DNA from: Bacteroidota bacterium
GTDB lineage: Bacteria > Bacteroidota > Bacteroidia > Chitinophagales > Chitinophagaceae
Direction of reading: 5' to 3'
Assembly: GCA_018268085.1 (NCBI GenBank)
Contig: JAFDXE010000004.1
Span: forward strand, 1-64,000
Length of the DNA stretch: 64,000 nucleotides
How positions within the stretch are numbered: the first letter of the stretch is position 1; every line of letters begins with the position of its first letter. Under the pieces are notes generated by a model, which did no database searches, was not told where the DNA came from, and saw nothing but the letters and a program-made list of their open reading frames with translations. Below are positions 1-8,906 of the stretch, one piece after another. The position numbers and the translations under genes are program-made.

Positions 1-500
1 GATGATCGCTGACAAATACAAATTCAACACTTCCTGCGAAATTCAGCGTTAAAAAAAATTATCCGCAGATTTACCCGGATTTTAATCGCTGACAAATACA
101 CATTCAACCCTTCCTGCGAAATTCAGCGCTAAAAAAATTATCTCCGATTTACCCAAAATTTTAAACGCAAATGATCGCTCACAAATACACATTCAACCAA
201 TTCTGCGAAATTCAGCGTTAAAAACCTTTCTCCGCAGATTTACCCAGAATTTTAAACGCTGATGATCGCTGACAAATACACTTTCAACCCTTCCTGCGAA
301 ATTCTGCGTTTAAAAAAATTATCCGCAGATTTACCCGGATTTTAATCGCAGATGATCGCTCACAAATACACCTTCAACCCTTTCCTGCAAAATTCTGCGT
401 TAAAAAAATATCCGCAGATTTACCCGGATTTTAAGCGCAGATTATCGCTGACAATTACTCTTCAACCTTTTTCTTCAAAAAGAAACGCTAAAAAAATATC
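1..500. repeat. Degenerate tandem repeat, unit about 90 bp, 5.5 copies
   Basis: A unit built around ATCGCT(G/C)ACAAATACA, then TTCAACCCTTCCTGCGAAATTC, then CCGCAGATTTACCC and an AT-rich stretch recurs head to tail. The ATCGCT core starts at 5, 85, 174, 265, 355 and 444, so the period is 80, 89, 91, 90 and 89 bp. The last copy is strongly eroded and runs to about 500. No convincing gene lies inside; one reading frame across 352-690 is only a frame through the repeat and the end of the next gene. It sits downstream of the minus-strand DUF3810 gene and continues to the left window edge, so its full length is unknown. Confidence 0.85.
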
Positions 501-532
501 ACCAGCTTTTTCTACCGATGTAACCTTCCTAA

Positions 533-1621
533 TCAGAGCCTTCCATATTTCTTATAATACGCCACTAGCAACCCCGTCACCTCATCGTAACTCATCAGCC
601 CCTGCGGCTGCCCGTTATTTTCGAGATATTTACCATATATCCAACGGAAAATCGGCTCAACCGGACTTCGATGCTTGTTCAAAAACCTAACCCATTCCTG
701 CAGATCTGCAATAACCGCTTTATCCAGATCCTTCCGGTACAACTTTGCCTGCGTTGTATCAGTTATCGCTAAATTCCGGTTTGAATAAATAAATAAATCG
801 AGATAAGTAGAATACCGTATCAATTCATTATCCGATCTGCTTCCCGCCAGGTATCCAACAAAATTGGCTTCCATTTCTTTTGCATAGCCTAATTGGTGCG
901 CCACTTCATGACAAACAATAAACGGATGTAAAAATTCAGGCACTGTCGTATTCACCTGCGCCTCCCCTGTAAATGGATTATAATAACCTGTAAAGCCAGT
1001 ATAATTTCCCAGCCAGCCCCAAACTGAAGGTTTAATGGAAACAGGCTCATATCTCAAGAACGTAAAATCATTAGATGCAACTTTATATGCATCAGCAACT
1101 TCCCGGATCAACATTTCATTTTCCGGATATCCCGCCTTTTCTCTAACCAATTCCTTTTTTGATTGATTTATTTTATCTACCAGCAAACAATTAATTTCCT
1201 CCAAATCCGACTTACTGTATTTGTCCGGCTTCAATCCCAATTGCCATGCAATTCCCTCCCTGTCGTAGTTTATACCCCAGGAAATATTAAACAATAGGTA
1301 CATAGAACTGCAAAAAATAACGGTGCTCAACAAAGCCTTCCCCAGGTAAACCCTCCTCGATGAAACCCGCCCTTTACGAATCATCCTTCCCAAAAAACGA
1401 ACAAATTTCCAAACCATCCAGATTAACAGCAATCCATACAAAATATCTCCGAAACTAAAAGGAACTTTCCCAAACAGGATTCTCAATCCATTTGAAAACC
1501 AGGGCGAAAACCTACTGCTATACCCCGTTTCAACACGCATCGGATCTCCGGCATATACGTGTATAGCAGCACATCCAGCCATCAAAATACCCGCAATGAA
1601 CAGCTTCAACCTTACCTTCAT
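533..1621 (-). CDS. DUF3810 family membrane protein, putative zinc metallopeptidase
   Basis: 362 residues. The N-terminus has a hydrophobic segment at about 6-24, then two more at about 56-77 and 92-112, followed by a soluble domain. The motif HEVAHQLGYAKEMEANF starts at about residue 238; HExxH plus the downstream Glu-rich stretch is the zinc-peptidase-like signature of DUF3810, a family common in Bacteroidota. Substrate and role are not known. It begins with an ATG at 1619-1621, divergent from the DUF177 gene, and ends just before the tandem repeat. Family assignment is good; protease activity is inferred from the motif only. Confidence 0.85.
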   Translation of the reverse strand: MKVRLKLFIAGILMAGCAAIHVYAGDPMRVETGYSSRFSPWFSNGLRILFGKVPFSFGDILYGLLLIWMVWKFVRFLGRMIRKGRVSSRRVYLGKALLSTVIFCSSMYLLFNISWGINYDREGIAWQLGLKPDKYSKSDLEEINCLLVDKINQSKKELVREKAGYPENEMLIREVADAYKVASNDFTFLRYEPVSIKPSVWGWLGNYTGFTGYYNPFTGEAQVNTTVPEFLHPFIVCHEVAHQLGYAKEMEANFVGYLAGSRSDNELIRYSTYLDLFIYSNRNLAITDTTQAKLYRKDLDKAVIADLQEWVRFLNKHRSPVEPIFRWIYGKYLENNGQPQGLMSYDEVTGLLVAYYKKYGRL

Positions 1622-1709
1622 AGCGCTAAAATTAATTAATGAGTGCCTTATTCGGCCTACTTAATCACAAAAAGCCACTTTTCATTCGTTATTATTGATA
1701 AAATTCTCC

Positions 1710-1717
1710 TACATTTG
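1710..1717 (+). promoter_or_regulatory. Bacteroidota -7 box TACATTTG before DUF177-rpmF
   Basis: TACATTTG matches the TAnnTTTG -7 consensus exactly and lies 21 bp before the ATG at 1739. The -33 TTTG element is weak or absent. It would drive the DUF177-rpmF unit and supports 1739 rather than the longer upstream start. Confidence 0.6.
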
Positions 1718-1738
1718 CAATCCTTTAAACTGAACGCA

Positions 1739-2278
1739 ATGGCTAACAGACGGGCATATGAAATTGCCTTTGTGGGATTGAAACCGGGGATACATGAGTT
1801 TAGCTATGATGTTGACAGTAAGTTCTTTAAAGAAAAAGGTGCGGAAGATACCTATAACATCAACGCAAATGTAAAGCTCACACTGGAAAAAAATTCCGGT
1901 TTTATGTTGCTTAAATTTGAAGTGGGTGGAAAGGCCGAAGTAACCTGCGACCGCTGTGGCAATCCATTAAAGATGGATCTCTGGGATGAATTCAAAATGC
2001 TGATAAAGCTGGTTGAAAATCCGGAAGAGATGAACGAACAGGAGGAAGATCCCGATGTTTATTATATCTCCAGAACAGAAAGCCACATCAATGTAAGCGA
2101 TTGGATTTATGAGTTTGTAATGCTGAGCATCCCTATGCAACGCATGTGCAGCAAGGAAGAAATGGGCGGTCCGCAATGTAACAAGGAAGTACTCGAAAAA
2201 CTAAAAGCCATGGAGCAAAACGTTGAACACAACGCCAATGCACTCTGGAAAGGTCTCGAGAAATTCCGCGATAATTAA
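1739..2278 (+). CDS. DUF177 (YceD-like) protein
   Basis: 179 residues from the ATG at 1739. A longer frame starting at 1643 would include the -7 box, so it is rejected. The protein has a TCDRC motif near residue 68 and a second Cys pair in the C-terminal third (MCSKEEMGGPQC), the usual zinc-knuckle-like arrangement of DUF177. The gene sits 33 bp before rpmF, and the yceD-rpmF-plsX order is conserved in many bacteria. YceD has been linked to 23S rRNA accumulation. The exact molecular function here is inferred from family and neighbourhood. Confidence 0.88.
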   Translation: MANRRAYEIAFVGLKPGIHEFSYDVDSKFFKEKGAEDTYNINANVKLTLEKNSGFMLLKFEVGGKAEVTCDRCGNPLKMDLWDEFKMLIKLVENPEEMNEQEEDPDVYYISRTESHINVSDWIYEFVMLSIPMQRMCSKEEMGGPQCNKEVLEKLKAMEQNVEHNANALWKGLEKFRDN

Positions 2279-2311
2279 GAATAACATTAAGAATTATAAA
2301 AATTAACAGTC

Positions 2312-2506
2312 ATGCCAAATCCGAAAAGGCGCCATTCGCAACAACGTAGTGCAAAAAGAAGAACGCATTATAAAGCAACCGCTACTACTTTAAGCACAGA
2401 TTCAACAACAGGCGAAATACACGTTCGTCACCGTGCGCATGTAAGCGAAGGAAAATTATATTATAAAGGAAAGCTTGTAGCTGAAAAAGCTCCGCTCAAA
2501 GCATAA
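2312..2506 (+). CDS. rpmF: 50S ribosomal protein L32
   Basis: 64 residues beginning MPNPKRRHSQQRSAKRRTH, the standard basic start of bL32, and ending in a lysine-rich tail. The four Cys of zinc-binding L32 variants are absent, so this is a zinc-independent form. Length is normal. It lies between the DUF177 gene and plsX; a hairpin terminator follows, so plsX may have partly separate transcription. Confidence 0.97.
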   Translation: MPNPKRRHSQQRSAKRRTHYKATATTLSTDSTTGEIHVRHRAHVSEGKLYYKGKLVAEKAPLKA

Positions 2507-2526
2507 TTATTTTTGCCCGAAATGTA

Positions 2527-2580
2527 AATTCCAAAATCAAAGAATGAGTAACTTCATTCAGGGTTTTGGAATTTTTAATT
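2527..2580 (+). terminator. Intrinsic terminator between rpmF and plsX
   Basis: A perfect 10-bp outer stem (AATTCCAAAA at 2527-2536 with TTTTGGAATT at 2564-2573) encloses a second inverted repeat (GAATGA / TCATTC), and a T-rich tract follows. It may end most rpmF transcripts or attenuate plsX, whose ATG is 24 bp past the outer stem. Confidence 0.75.
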
Positions 2581-2596
2581 TTATAAATTTTCTCCG

Positions 2597-3550
2597 ATGA
2601 TCAGAATTGGATTAGATATGATGGGCGGCGATTTCGCTCCATTGGAAGCAGTTAAAGGCGCATCTGCTTTTATGGCTTACAATAAAGAAGACGTTCATCT
2701 TGTATTGATCGGCGATGAAGAAAAAATAAAATTACACCTGGACGGCAACAGTATGAAAACCGGCCAGTACAGCATCGTTCATGCACCACAGGTTATCGAA
2801 ATGCATGAACATCCTACCAAAGCACTCAAAGAAAAACAGCAGTCATCCATTGCCGTTGGTTTCCATTTACTGGCTACTGGAAAAACAGATGCATTCATCA
2901 GTGCTGGTAATACCGGCGCTATGATGGTGGGTGCATTGTTCAGCATCAAAGCAATTGAAGGTGTTTCCCGGCCAACCATTGGTGGCTATATGCCTCGTGA
3001 AGATGGATCGCTGGGATTGCTCGTTGATGTTGGTTTGAATGCCGACTGCAAACCCGAAAACCTTAATCAGTTCGCCGTACTGGGGTCACTGTTTGCAGAA
3101 CATATTCTCAAAATTGAAAAACCAAAAGTTGGCCTGGTAAACCTTGGCGAAGAAGAAGGTAAAGGAAATTTACTGGCACAGGCTGCTTATCCTGTATTAA
3201 AAGAAAATAACCTCATCAATTTTGTAGGCAATATCGAAGGTCGCGACCTCTTAATCAATAAAGCCGATGTAATGGTATGCGATGGCTTTACCGGTAATGT
3301 AGTTTTGAAACTTGCCGAAAGTATTTATGACATCGTAAAACGCCGCAACATTCAGGATGAACATTTTGAACGCTTCAACTTCGAAGCTTACGGTGGCGTT
3401 CCCGTTCTTGGGGTAGCCAAACCCGTTATCATCGGCCACGGCATCTCTCATGCAAACGCATTTAAAAACATGATCAACATTGCATGCAGGATGATGGAAA
3501 CAAACCTTACCGGTAAAATAAAAGAGAGCTTTGCTGTCCCGGCCGAATAA
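2597..3550 (+). CDS. plsX: Phosphate acyltransferase PlsX
   Basis: 317 residues, the normal PlsX length, starting MIRIGLDMMGGDFAP, which is the diagnostic N-terminus. The motifs SAGNTGAMM and the GFTGNVVLKLAE stretch are present. PlsX makes acyl-phosphate from acyl-ACP, which PlsY then uses to acylate glycerol-3-phosphate in membrane phospholipid synthesis; it is a peripheral cytoplasmic-membrane enzyme. The gene follows rpmF as in many bacteria. Its end faces hemL convergently across 107 bp with no clear terminator. Confidence 0.97.
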   Translation: MIRIGLDMMGGDFAPLEAVKGASAFMAYNKEDVHLVLIGDEEKIKLHLDGNSMKTGQYSIVHAPQVIEMHEHPTKALKEKQQSSIAVGFHLLATGKTDAFISAGNTGAMMVGALFSIKAIEGVSRPTIGGYMPREDGSLGLLVDVGLNADCKPENLNQFAVLGSLFAEHILKIEKPKVGLVNLGEEEGKGNLLAQAAYPVLKENNLINFVGNIEGRDLLINKADVMVCDGFTGNVVLKLAESIYDIVKRRNIQDEHFERFNFEAYGGVPVLGVAKPVIIGHGISHANAFKNMINIACRMMETNLTGKIKESFAVPAE

Positions 3551-3657
3551 CAGCACTCAACTTCAGTGGCGTCGCACACTTGTACCATTTATCTGTATTC
3601 AGCTCATTCTTTACAAAATACAATTCCAGTCAGCGGTATTTTTTTCTGAGGCTGCAC

Positions 3658-4947
3658 TTAGCTATGCTCTATCAAAAAATCTTTCAATACACTAATTGTA
3701 TTATCAAGATCTTCATAAGTTAACGCATTGTTCAAAAACCAACTCTCATACGCAGAAGGCGGCAGGTAAATACCATTGTTCAGCATATAATGAAACAATT
3801 TATTGAACATCTGGATATCCGCTTTAGATGCACTGGCAAAATCAACAACAGGCTGTTCACTATAATGCAGGCTGATCATCGAACCCAACTGGTTTATCAC
3901 GTATGGCCTGCCGTTAGCATCCAATACTTTCTTCATTCCATCCCGCAGGTAAATCGTTTTTTCTTCCAGCTCTTTATAAATCGACTGATTATCTTTTAAT
4001 TCTTTTAAAGTAGTATATCCCGCAATCATCGCCAGCGGATTGCCGCTCAGCGTTCCTGCCTGGTACACATTTCCCAATGGCGCAATGTGTTCCATTATTT
4101 TTCGCTTGCCGCCGAATGCACCCACAGGCAACCCGCCACCAATCACTTTACCATAAGTAACAAGGTCGGCATTAATTCCTAACATCTGTTGTGCTCCACC
4201 TGCCGACATACGAAAACCCGTCATCACTTCATCAAATATGAATACGATATTTTCTTCATCACATATTTTTCTTAACCCTTCAAGGAAACCGGGCTTCGGT
4301 AATATGCATCCCATATTCCCGGCTACCGGTTCAATAATGATGGCTGCAATTTCATTTTTATGTTCTGCTACTTTTTGTTTCACTGCCTCTAAATCGTTAT
4401 AAGGCACCGTTAGTGTGTCGTTACTTACGCCGCCCGTTACACCGGGTACAGACTGAATATTAAATGTAGCAACTCCACTCCCCGCCTTTACCAGAAATGC
4501 ATCGGCATGCCCGTGATAGTTCCCTTCAAATTTTATGATCTTATTCTTACCGGCATATCCTCTTGCCAAACGCACGGCACTCATGCAGGCTTCCGTTCCG
4601 CTGCTCACCATTCTAATTAAATCTACATTTGGCACCATGCTGCAGATAAGTTCTGCCATTTCAATTTCAAGCTTTGTTGGTGCACCGTAAGAAGTAGAAT
4701 ATTCTGCATATTTCTTAATTGCTTTGATCACAGGCTTATGTGCATGCCCCAGTATCATTGGCCCCCAGGAAGCTATATAATCAATGTATTTGTTGCCATC
4801 CACATCGTACAGGTAAGCGCCTTTGGCCTTCTTAATAAATACCGGTTCCCCGCCTACACTCTTAAAAGCCCTCACCGGTGAATTTACACCACCGGGAATA
4901 TGTTGTTGCGCACGCTTGAAAAATTTGTCGCTTTTTGTTCTTTTCAT
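3658..4947 (-). CDS. hemL: Glutamate-1-semialdehyde 2,1-aminomutase
   Basis: 429 residues from the ATG at 4945-4947 ([20 protein letters not shown]). An upstream TTG at 4966-4968 lies in a repeat-like sequence and is not used here. Typical class III aminotransferase features are visible: [14 protein letters not shown] in the PLP phosphate region, FDEVMTGFR, and the PLP lysine in [17 protein letters not shown]. It converts glutamate-1-semialdehyde to 5-aminolevulinate, the second step of the C5 haem pathway. It is the last gene of the minus-strand hem run, 76 bp after hemB. Confidence 0.97.
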   Translation of the reverse strand: MKRTKSDKFFKRAQQHIPGGVNSPVRAFKSVGGEPVFIKKAKGAYLYDVDGNKYIDYIASWGPMILGHAHKPVIKAIKKYAEYSTSYGAPTKLEIEMAELICSMVPNVDLIRMVSSGTEACMSAVRLARGYAGKNKIIKFEGNYHGHADAFLVKAGSGVATFNIQSVPGVTGGVSNDTLTVPYNDLEAVKQKVAEHKNEIAAIIIEPVAGNMGCILPKPGFLEGLRKICDEENIVFIFDEVMTGFRMSAGGAQQMLGINADLVTYGKVIGGGLPVGAFGGKRKIMEHIAPLGNVYQAGTLSGNPLAMIAGYTTLKELKDNQSIYKELEEKTIYLRDGMKKVLDANGRPYVINQLGSMISLHYSEQPVVDFASASKADIQMFNKLFHYMLNNGIYLPPSAYESWFLNNALTYEDLDNTISVLKDFLIEHS

Positions 4948-4954
4948 CTTTTGA

Positions 4955-5000
4955 TTTTTTTGCCACAAAGGCGCTTAAACAGTAAGTACCACTAAGTATG
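4955..5000. repeat. Possible interspersed repeat fragment between hemB and hemL
   Basis: The stretch TTTTTTGCCACAAAGGCGC, followed by two ACT(A)AGTA-like words, resembles the GCCACAAAGGCAC...ACTAAG type of small dispersed repeat seen in some Bacteroidota genomes (recalled, not searched). It fills most of the 76-bp gap in the hem run. Only one copy is in the window, so the call is tentative. Confidence 0.3.
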
Positions 5001-5023
5001 TAAGCCCGAAGGCATATTGCCGA

Positions 5024-6004
5024 TTACATTTGATGTATCAACTTCGCCGCATCTTTTGCAAAATAAGTAGCAATCAAATCGCCTCCAGCTCTTTTGATTG
5101 AAGTCAAAGTTTCCATGATGGCTTTATTCTCGTCTATCCATCCCCGTTGTGCCGCCGCTTTGATCATTGAATATTCACCACTGATATTATATACGCTTAC
5201 CGGCACCTGTACCGCATTCTTAACCTCCCTTACAATATCCAGGTATGGCAGCCCGGGTTTCACCATAACAATATCCGCACCTTCCTCCACATCCATTACC
5301 GCTTCTTTAATGGCTTCTATCCTGTTGGCATAGTCCATCTGGTATGTTTTCTTATCGCCAAAGCCCGGCGCACTATCCAGCGCATCCCTGAATGGCCCAT
5401 AAAAACAAGATGCATATTTGGCGCTATAAGCCATGATGCCGGTTTTTGTAAAATTATTCTGTTCCAATCCTTCACGTATCGCTGCTATCCGTCCGTCCAT
5501 CATATCGCTGGGTGCCACCATATCAGCACCTGCTTCGGCATGACTAATGCTCATTCTCACCAATGCTTCAACCGTAGGATCATTTACAATTTCACCGTTC
5601 TCCACGATTCCGTCATGTCCATATGATGAGTAAGGATCTAATGCTACATCCGTCATTACATACATTTCCGGAACAGCATCTTTTATTGCTTTAATACTAC
5701 GTTGCATCAGGCCGTCTTTATTCCACGCTTCTTTACCGGTATTATCTTTCAACTCATCTTTGCATTTGATAAACAGCAACACAGATTTTATTCCCAGCGC
5801 CCATAATGCCTTTACTTCATCCAACGTTCCGTCAATACTTCTGCGAAAATAATTCGGCATTGAAGCGATTTCGGTACATACGTTTTCACCTTCATCAATA
5901 AATAAAGGCGCAATAAAATCGGCAGGTGTTATTATTGTTTCCGCCACCATGCTTCTGATGGCAGGTGTAGAGCGGAGAATTCTGTTTCGGCGTTGTAGAT
6001 ACAT
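5024..6004 (-). CDS. hemB: Delta-aminolevulinic acid dehydratase (porphobilinogen synthase)
   Basis: 326 residues. Two active-site lysines are visible in SAKYASCFYGPFRDA and in MVKPGLPYLD (Schiff-base lysine). The metal loop reads DVALDPYSSYGHDG: the three Cys of zinc enzymes are replaced by Ala and Asp-type residues, so this is the magnesium-dependent, Pseudomonas/plant-like class. It condenses two 5-aminolevulinate molecules to porphobilinogen in the cytoplasm. It lies between hemF and hemL on the same strand, 67 bp after hemF. Confidence 0.97.
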   Translation of the reverse strand: MYLQRRNRILRSTPAIRSMVAETIITPADFIAPLFIDEGENVCTEIASMPNYFRRSIDGTLDEVKALWALGIKSVLLFIKCKDELKDNTGKEAWNKDGLMQRSIKAIKDAVPEMYVMTDVALDPYSSYGHDGIVENGEIVNDPTVEALVRMSISHAEAGADMVAPSDMMDGRIAAIREGLEQNNFTKTGIMAYSAKYASCFYGPFRDALDSAPGFGDKKTYQMDYANRIEAIKEAVMDVEEGADIVMVKPGLPYLDIVREVKNAVQVPVSVYNISGEYSMIKAAAQRGWIDENKAIMETLTSIKRAGGDLIATYFAKDAAKLIHQM

Positions 6005-6071
6005 AATATTTTATTTTAACCGCAGGAACGCAATGCAGGATTTGTTGCGTGGCTTTGTCGTTGCGGTAGGA

Positions 6072-7064
6072 TTAACAGGTATTTACTTTTCTCTCCCATT
6101 CATCTTTTTCTTCCTGCGATAGTTCATCACTTATCCAATCCCTGGGATTCAAAAATATTTTCAGCAATTTATCTTCCTCACTTCCTTTCACAGGTTCAAA
6201 ATTATAGTCGAACCGAACGGTGGGTGGCAGGCTCATTAAAATACTCTCCGTTCGCCCATTGGTTTTCAATCCAAACACTGTTCCCCTGTCGTGCAGTAAA
6301 TTAAATTCAACATAGCGACCTCTTCTTATTTCCTGCCAGTATTTATTTGCTTCCGTGTATGCAATATTTTTTCTTTTTTCTACAATAGGAATATACGCTT
6401 CTGTAAAACAATTACCATTTGCCTGTTGAAATAAAAATAATCTTTCTGCATCTTCATTGTCTCGTGGCCGAAGATGATCATAGAACACGCCGCCAATGCC
6501 CCTCGTTTCGTTATTGCGATGATGATTTACAAAATATTGATCGCATTGCTTTTTATATTGCGGATACAATTTCATTCCAAAAGGATCAATCGCTGTTTTA
6601 AGTGTCAGATGAAAATGCCTGGCATCTTCTTCAAATAAATAATAAGGTGTAAGATCTGCGCCACCACCAAACCAGCAATCTTTTACATTTCCGTGCTCAT
6701 CATACAACTCAAAATACCGCCAGTTGGCATGAACGGTAGGTACAAATGGATTAAGCGGATGAATGATCAAAGATAAACCTGCAGCAAACCAGCTTGCTGC
6801 ATCCTGTTGCAATACGGCACGCATATTATCAGTAACCTTACCATATACTACAGATGTGTTCACACCTCCTTTCTCTATTACATTTCCGTTTGAAATTACC
6901 CTTGTTTTTCCACCGCCACCTTCACCTTTATCACGCTTCCATTCATCTTCCATAAATACAGCTTTCCCATCTGCCAATTCCAACGCCCGGCAGATAGTAT
7001 GCTGCAATTCATGAATATAATTTACCCAGCGCCCCCGAACGGTATGATTTGCATCTGTATTCAT
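6072..7064 (-). CDS. hemF: Oxygen-dependent coproporphyrinogen III oxidase
   Basis: 330 residues from the ATG at 7062-7064; a TTG two codons upstream is ignored. HemF signatures are clear: GGGADLTPYYLFEED, RGIGGVFYDHL and EFNLLHDRGTVFGL. It oxidatively decarboxylates coproporphyrinogen III to protoporphyrinogen IX using O2, so in this cluster it is the oxygen-requiring step. No oxygen-independent hemN is present in the window. The 89-bp gap to hemE upstream holds an 8-copy heptanucleotide repeat. Confidence 0.97.
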   Translation of the reverse strand: MNTDANHTVRGRWVNYIHELQHTICRALELADGKAVFMEDEWKRDKGEGGGGKTRVISNGNVIEKGGVNTSVVYGKVTDNMRAVLQQDAASWFAAGLSLIIHPLNPFVPTVHANWRYFELYDEHGNVKDCWFGGGADLTPYYLFEEDARHFHLTLKTAIDPFGMKLYPQYKKQCDQYFVNHHRNNETRGIGGVFYDHLRPRDNEDAERLFLFQQANGNCFTEAYIPIVEKRKNIAYTEANKYWQEIRRGRYVEFNLLHDRGTVFGLKTNGRTESILMSLPPTVRFDYNFEPVKGSEEDKLLKIFLNPRDWISDELSQEEKDEWERKVNTC

Positions 7065-7092
7065 CTTCAATAAAGGCTGTTTAAAATATTTT

Positions 7093-7148
7093 ACTTTTTA
7101 CTTTTTACTTTTTACTTTTTACTTTTTACTTTTTACTTTTTACTTTTT
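7093..7148. repeat. Heptanucleotide tandem repeat (ACTTTTT)8
   Basis: Eight perfect copies of ACTTTTT start at 7093 and run to 7148, in the hemE-hemF gap. On the transcribed minus strand this is (AAAAAGT)8, placed 5 bp after the hemE stop and 28 bp before the hemF ATG. Copy-number changes would alter intergenic spacing, not a reading frame. Confidence 0.95.
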
Positions 7149-7153
7149 ATTTC

Positions 7154-8185
7154 TCATTTCTTACCCCCATACTCCTTCACCGCGTCTACAAACGCCTTCG
7201 CATGATCAACTGGTACATTAGGCATAATACCATGACCAAGATTTGCGACATACCGCTGTGTACCGAAAGCATCGATCATTTCTTTTACCGCTTTTTTTAT
7301 TTCAGGTATCGGCGCCAGTAACTTTGACGGATCAAAATTTCCCTGTATAGTAATCCTGTTGTTGGTTAATTCCCTTGCCATTTGGGGCGTAATACACCAA
7401 TCAATACCAACGCCCGATGCAGCAGAATTGCTGATGTCCGGCAATGCATACCAGGATCCTTTAGGAAATAAAATAACAGGCGCATCATTTTTTAAAGCAT
7501 CCGCAATCCGGAACAGATACGGTTGTGCAAAGTTTTTAAAATCAGCAGGGCTCAACGCTCCTGCCCAGCTATCAAATACCTGAACGGTATCTGCACCTGC
7601 TCTTACCTGCGCTTTCAGGTAGCTGATGGTTATATCCGTAATTTTTTGCAGCAGGTTATGTGCAACTAACGGCTGTGTATAGGCGAATTGCTTTGCCTTA
7701 TCCCAGGTTTTACTTCCCTTTCCTTCAACCATATAACAGAGTATTGTCCATGGTGCCCCGGCAAACCCAATCAATGGCACACGTCCATTCAATGCTTTCT
7801 TTGTAAGCGACAAGGCATCCATCACATATTTCAAATGCTCTTCAGCATTTTCAGTATTCAGGGTATCCACATCGGCCTGGCTTTTTATAACATTGGGTAA
7901 AGAAGGTCCTTTGCCTTCTTCCATTAATACTTCTACACCCATCGCCTGAGGTATAACCAATATATCAGAAAATATAATGGCAGCATCTACTCCTACCTGG
8001 TCAACAGGTTGCAGGGTGATTTCCGTAGCAAGTTCTGGTGTTTGTACCCTTGTAAAAAAATCGTACTTCGCTTTTAGTTTTAAATAATCAGGTAAATACC
8101 TTCCTGCCTGTCGCATCATCCATACCGGCACCCGTTCTGTTTCTTCCCCCCTGAGTGCTCTTAACAATAAATCATTCTTCAGCAT
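7154..8185 (-). CDS. hemE: Uroporphyrinogen decarboxylase
   Basis: 343 residues. The N-terminal [10 protein letters not shown] signature and the C-terminal [11 protein letters not shown] motif are both present, with length normal for HemE. It removes the four acetate carboxyls of uroporphyrinogen III to give coproporphyrinogen III. It starts 22 bp after the hemD stop and is clearly part of the hem transcription run. Confidence 0.97.
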   Translation of the reverse strand: MLKNDLLLRALRGEETERVPVWMMRQAGRYLPDYLKLKAKYDFFTRVQTPELATEITLQPVDQVGVDAAIIFSDILVIPQAMGVEVLMEEGKGPSLPNVIKSQADVDTLNTENAEEHLKYVMDALSLTKKALNGRVPLIGFAGAPWTILCYMVEGKGSKTWDKAKQFAYTQPLVAHNLLQKITDITISYLKAQVRAGADTVQVFDSWAGALSPADFKNFAQPYLFRIADALKNDAPVILFPKGSWYALPDISNSAASGVGIDWCITPQMARELTNNRITIQGNFDPSKLLAPIPEIKKAVKEMIDAFGTQRYVANLGHGIMPNVPVDHAKAFVDAVKEYGGKK

Positions 8186-8207
8186 GCTTATATTTTTTTT
8201 CTTTTTG

Positions 8208-8906
8208 TTACGTAAAGTATTCTATCATTTTCTCTACTAAATATTCCTTCCCTGGTTCATCGGCTATCAGTATTTTGTTGGAAGTATGTTTCCTTATCGT
8301 TGCCGCAGTTGTATTTCCAATTGCGAATAAAATGGTGCGCTCTCCAACCTTATTGTTAATAAAAAAACTTTCTACAGCACTCGGGCTAAAAAACAAAATA
8401 CCGATGTAATCCTTTTTTATCTTATGTGGCGTATTGATCGTTTGATATACTACAATCTCATCTACAGTAAAATCATTTTTACGAAGTAAATCCGGCAATT
8501 CTTCCCTGCGTTGATTGCCACAGAAAAAAATAACTTCATCAGTGGATGCTGTATCTATTATCACTTCAGCAAGCTCTGCAGCATCACTGGCCGTACCTGC
8601 AATAACAGCATGAGGAAAATATTTTTTTACAAGTTTTGCTGTTGCATGCCCGATACAATAGATATCCCATTCTGGTTGCTCATCTACTATCATTTCGGCC
8701 ACTGCTTCCACCGCATTCATACTTGTAAAAACAACCGGGGCCGATGATTGCAGCGCTACTTCAATTTCCTGTTGCACTTCAACAGACTCGATAGGTTCGG
8801 TATGTATGAATGAAACAATATCTATATCAATACCTTTCTCCTTCGCTTCCAAAAGCTGCGATTCATCCAATGGGCGTGTGCATAATATTTGCAGGTTATC
8901 TTGCAT
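8208..8906 (-). CDS. hemD: Uroporphyrinogen-III synthase
   Basis: 232 residues. The sequence is weakly conserved, as is usual for HemD, but it has the [11 protein letters not shown] start, the [12 protein letters not shown] motif and the C-terminal [11 protein letters not shown] ... [14 protein letters not shown] pattern of the family. It closes hydroxymethylbilane with inversion of ring D. Its start overlaps the end of hemC by 11 bp, which fits translational coupling and supports the assignment. Confidence 0.92.
   Translation of the reverse strand: MQDNLQILCTRPLDESQLLEAKEKGIDIDIVSFIHTEPIESVEVQQEIEVALQSSAPVVFTSMNAVEAVAEMIVDEQPEWDIYCIGHATAKLVKKYFPHAVIAGTASDAAELAEVIIDTASTDEVIFFCGNQRREELPDLLRKNDFTVDEIVVYQTINTPHKIKKDYIGILFFSPSAVESFFINNKVGERTILFAIGNTTAATIRKHTSNKILIADEPGKEYLVEKMIEYFT

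Noticed and set aside
1..500. CRISPR-like array of repeats
   Set aside because: The unit is about 90 bp, copies abut with no unique spacers, similarity decays along the array, and no cas genes are present.
352..690. 112-codon plus-strand frame
   Set aside because: It runs through the tandem repeat and the antisense of the DUF3810 gene; composition is repeat-derived and there is no start signal.
4948..4968. Longer hemL start at a TTG
   Set aside because: The extra residues come from repeat-like sequence, and the ATG at 4945-4947 gives the normal family N-terminus.
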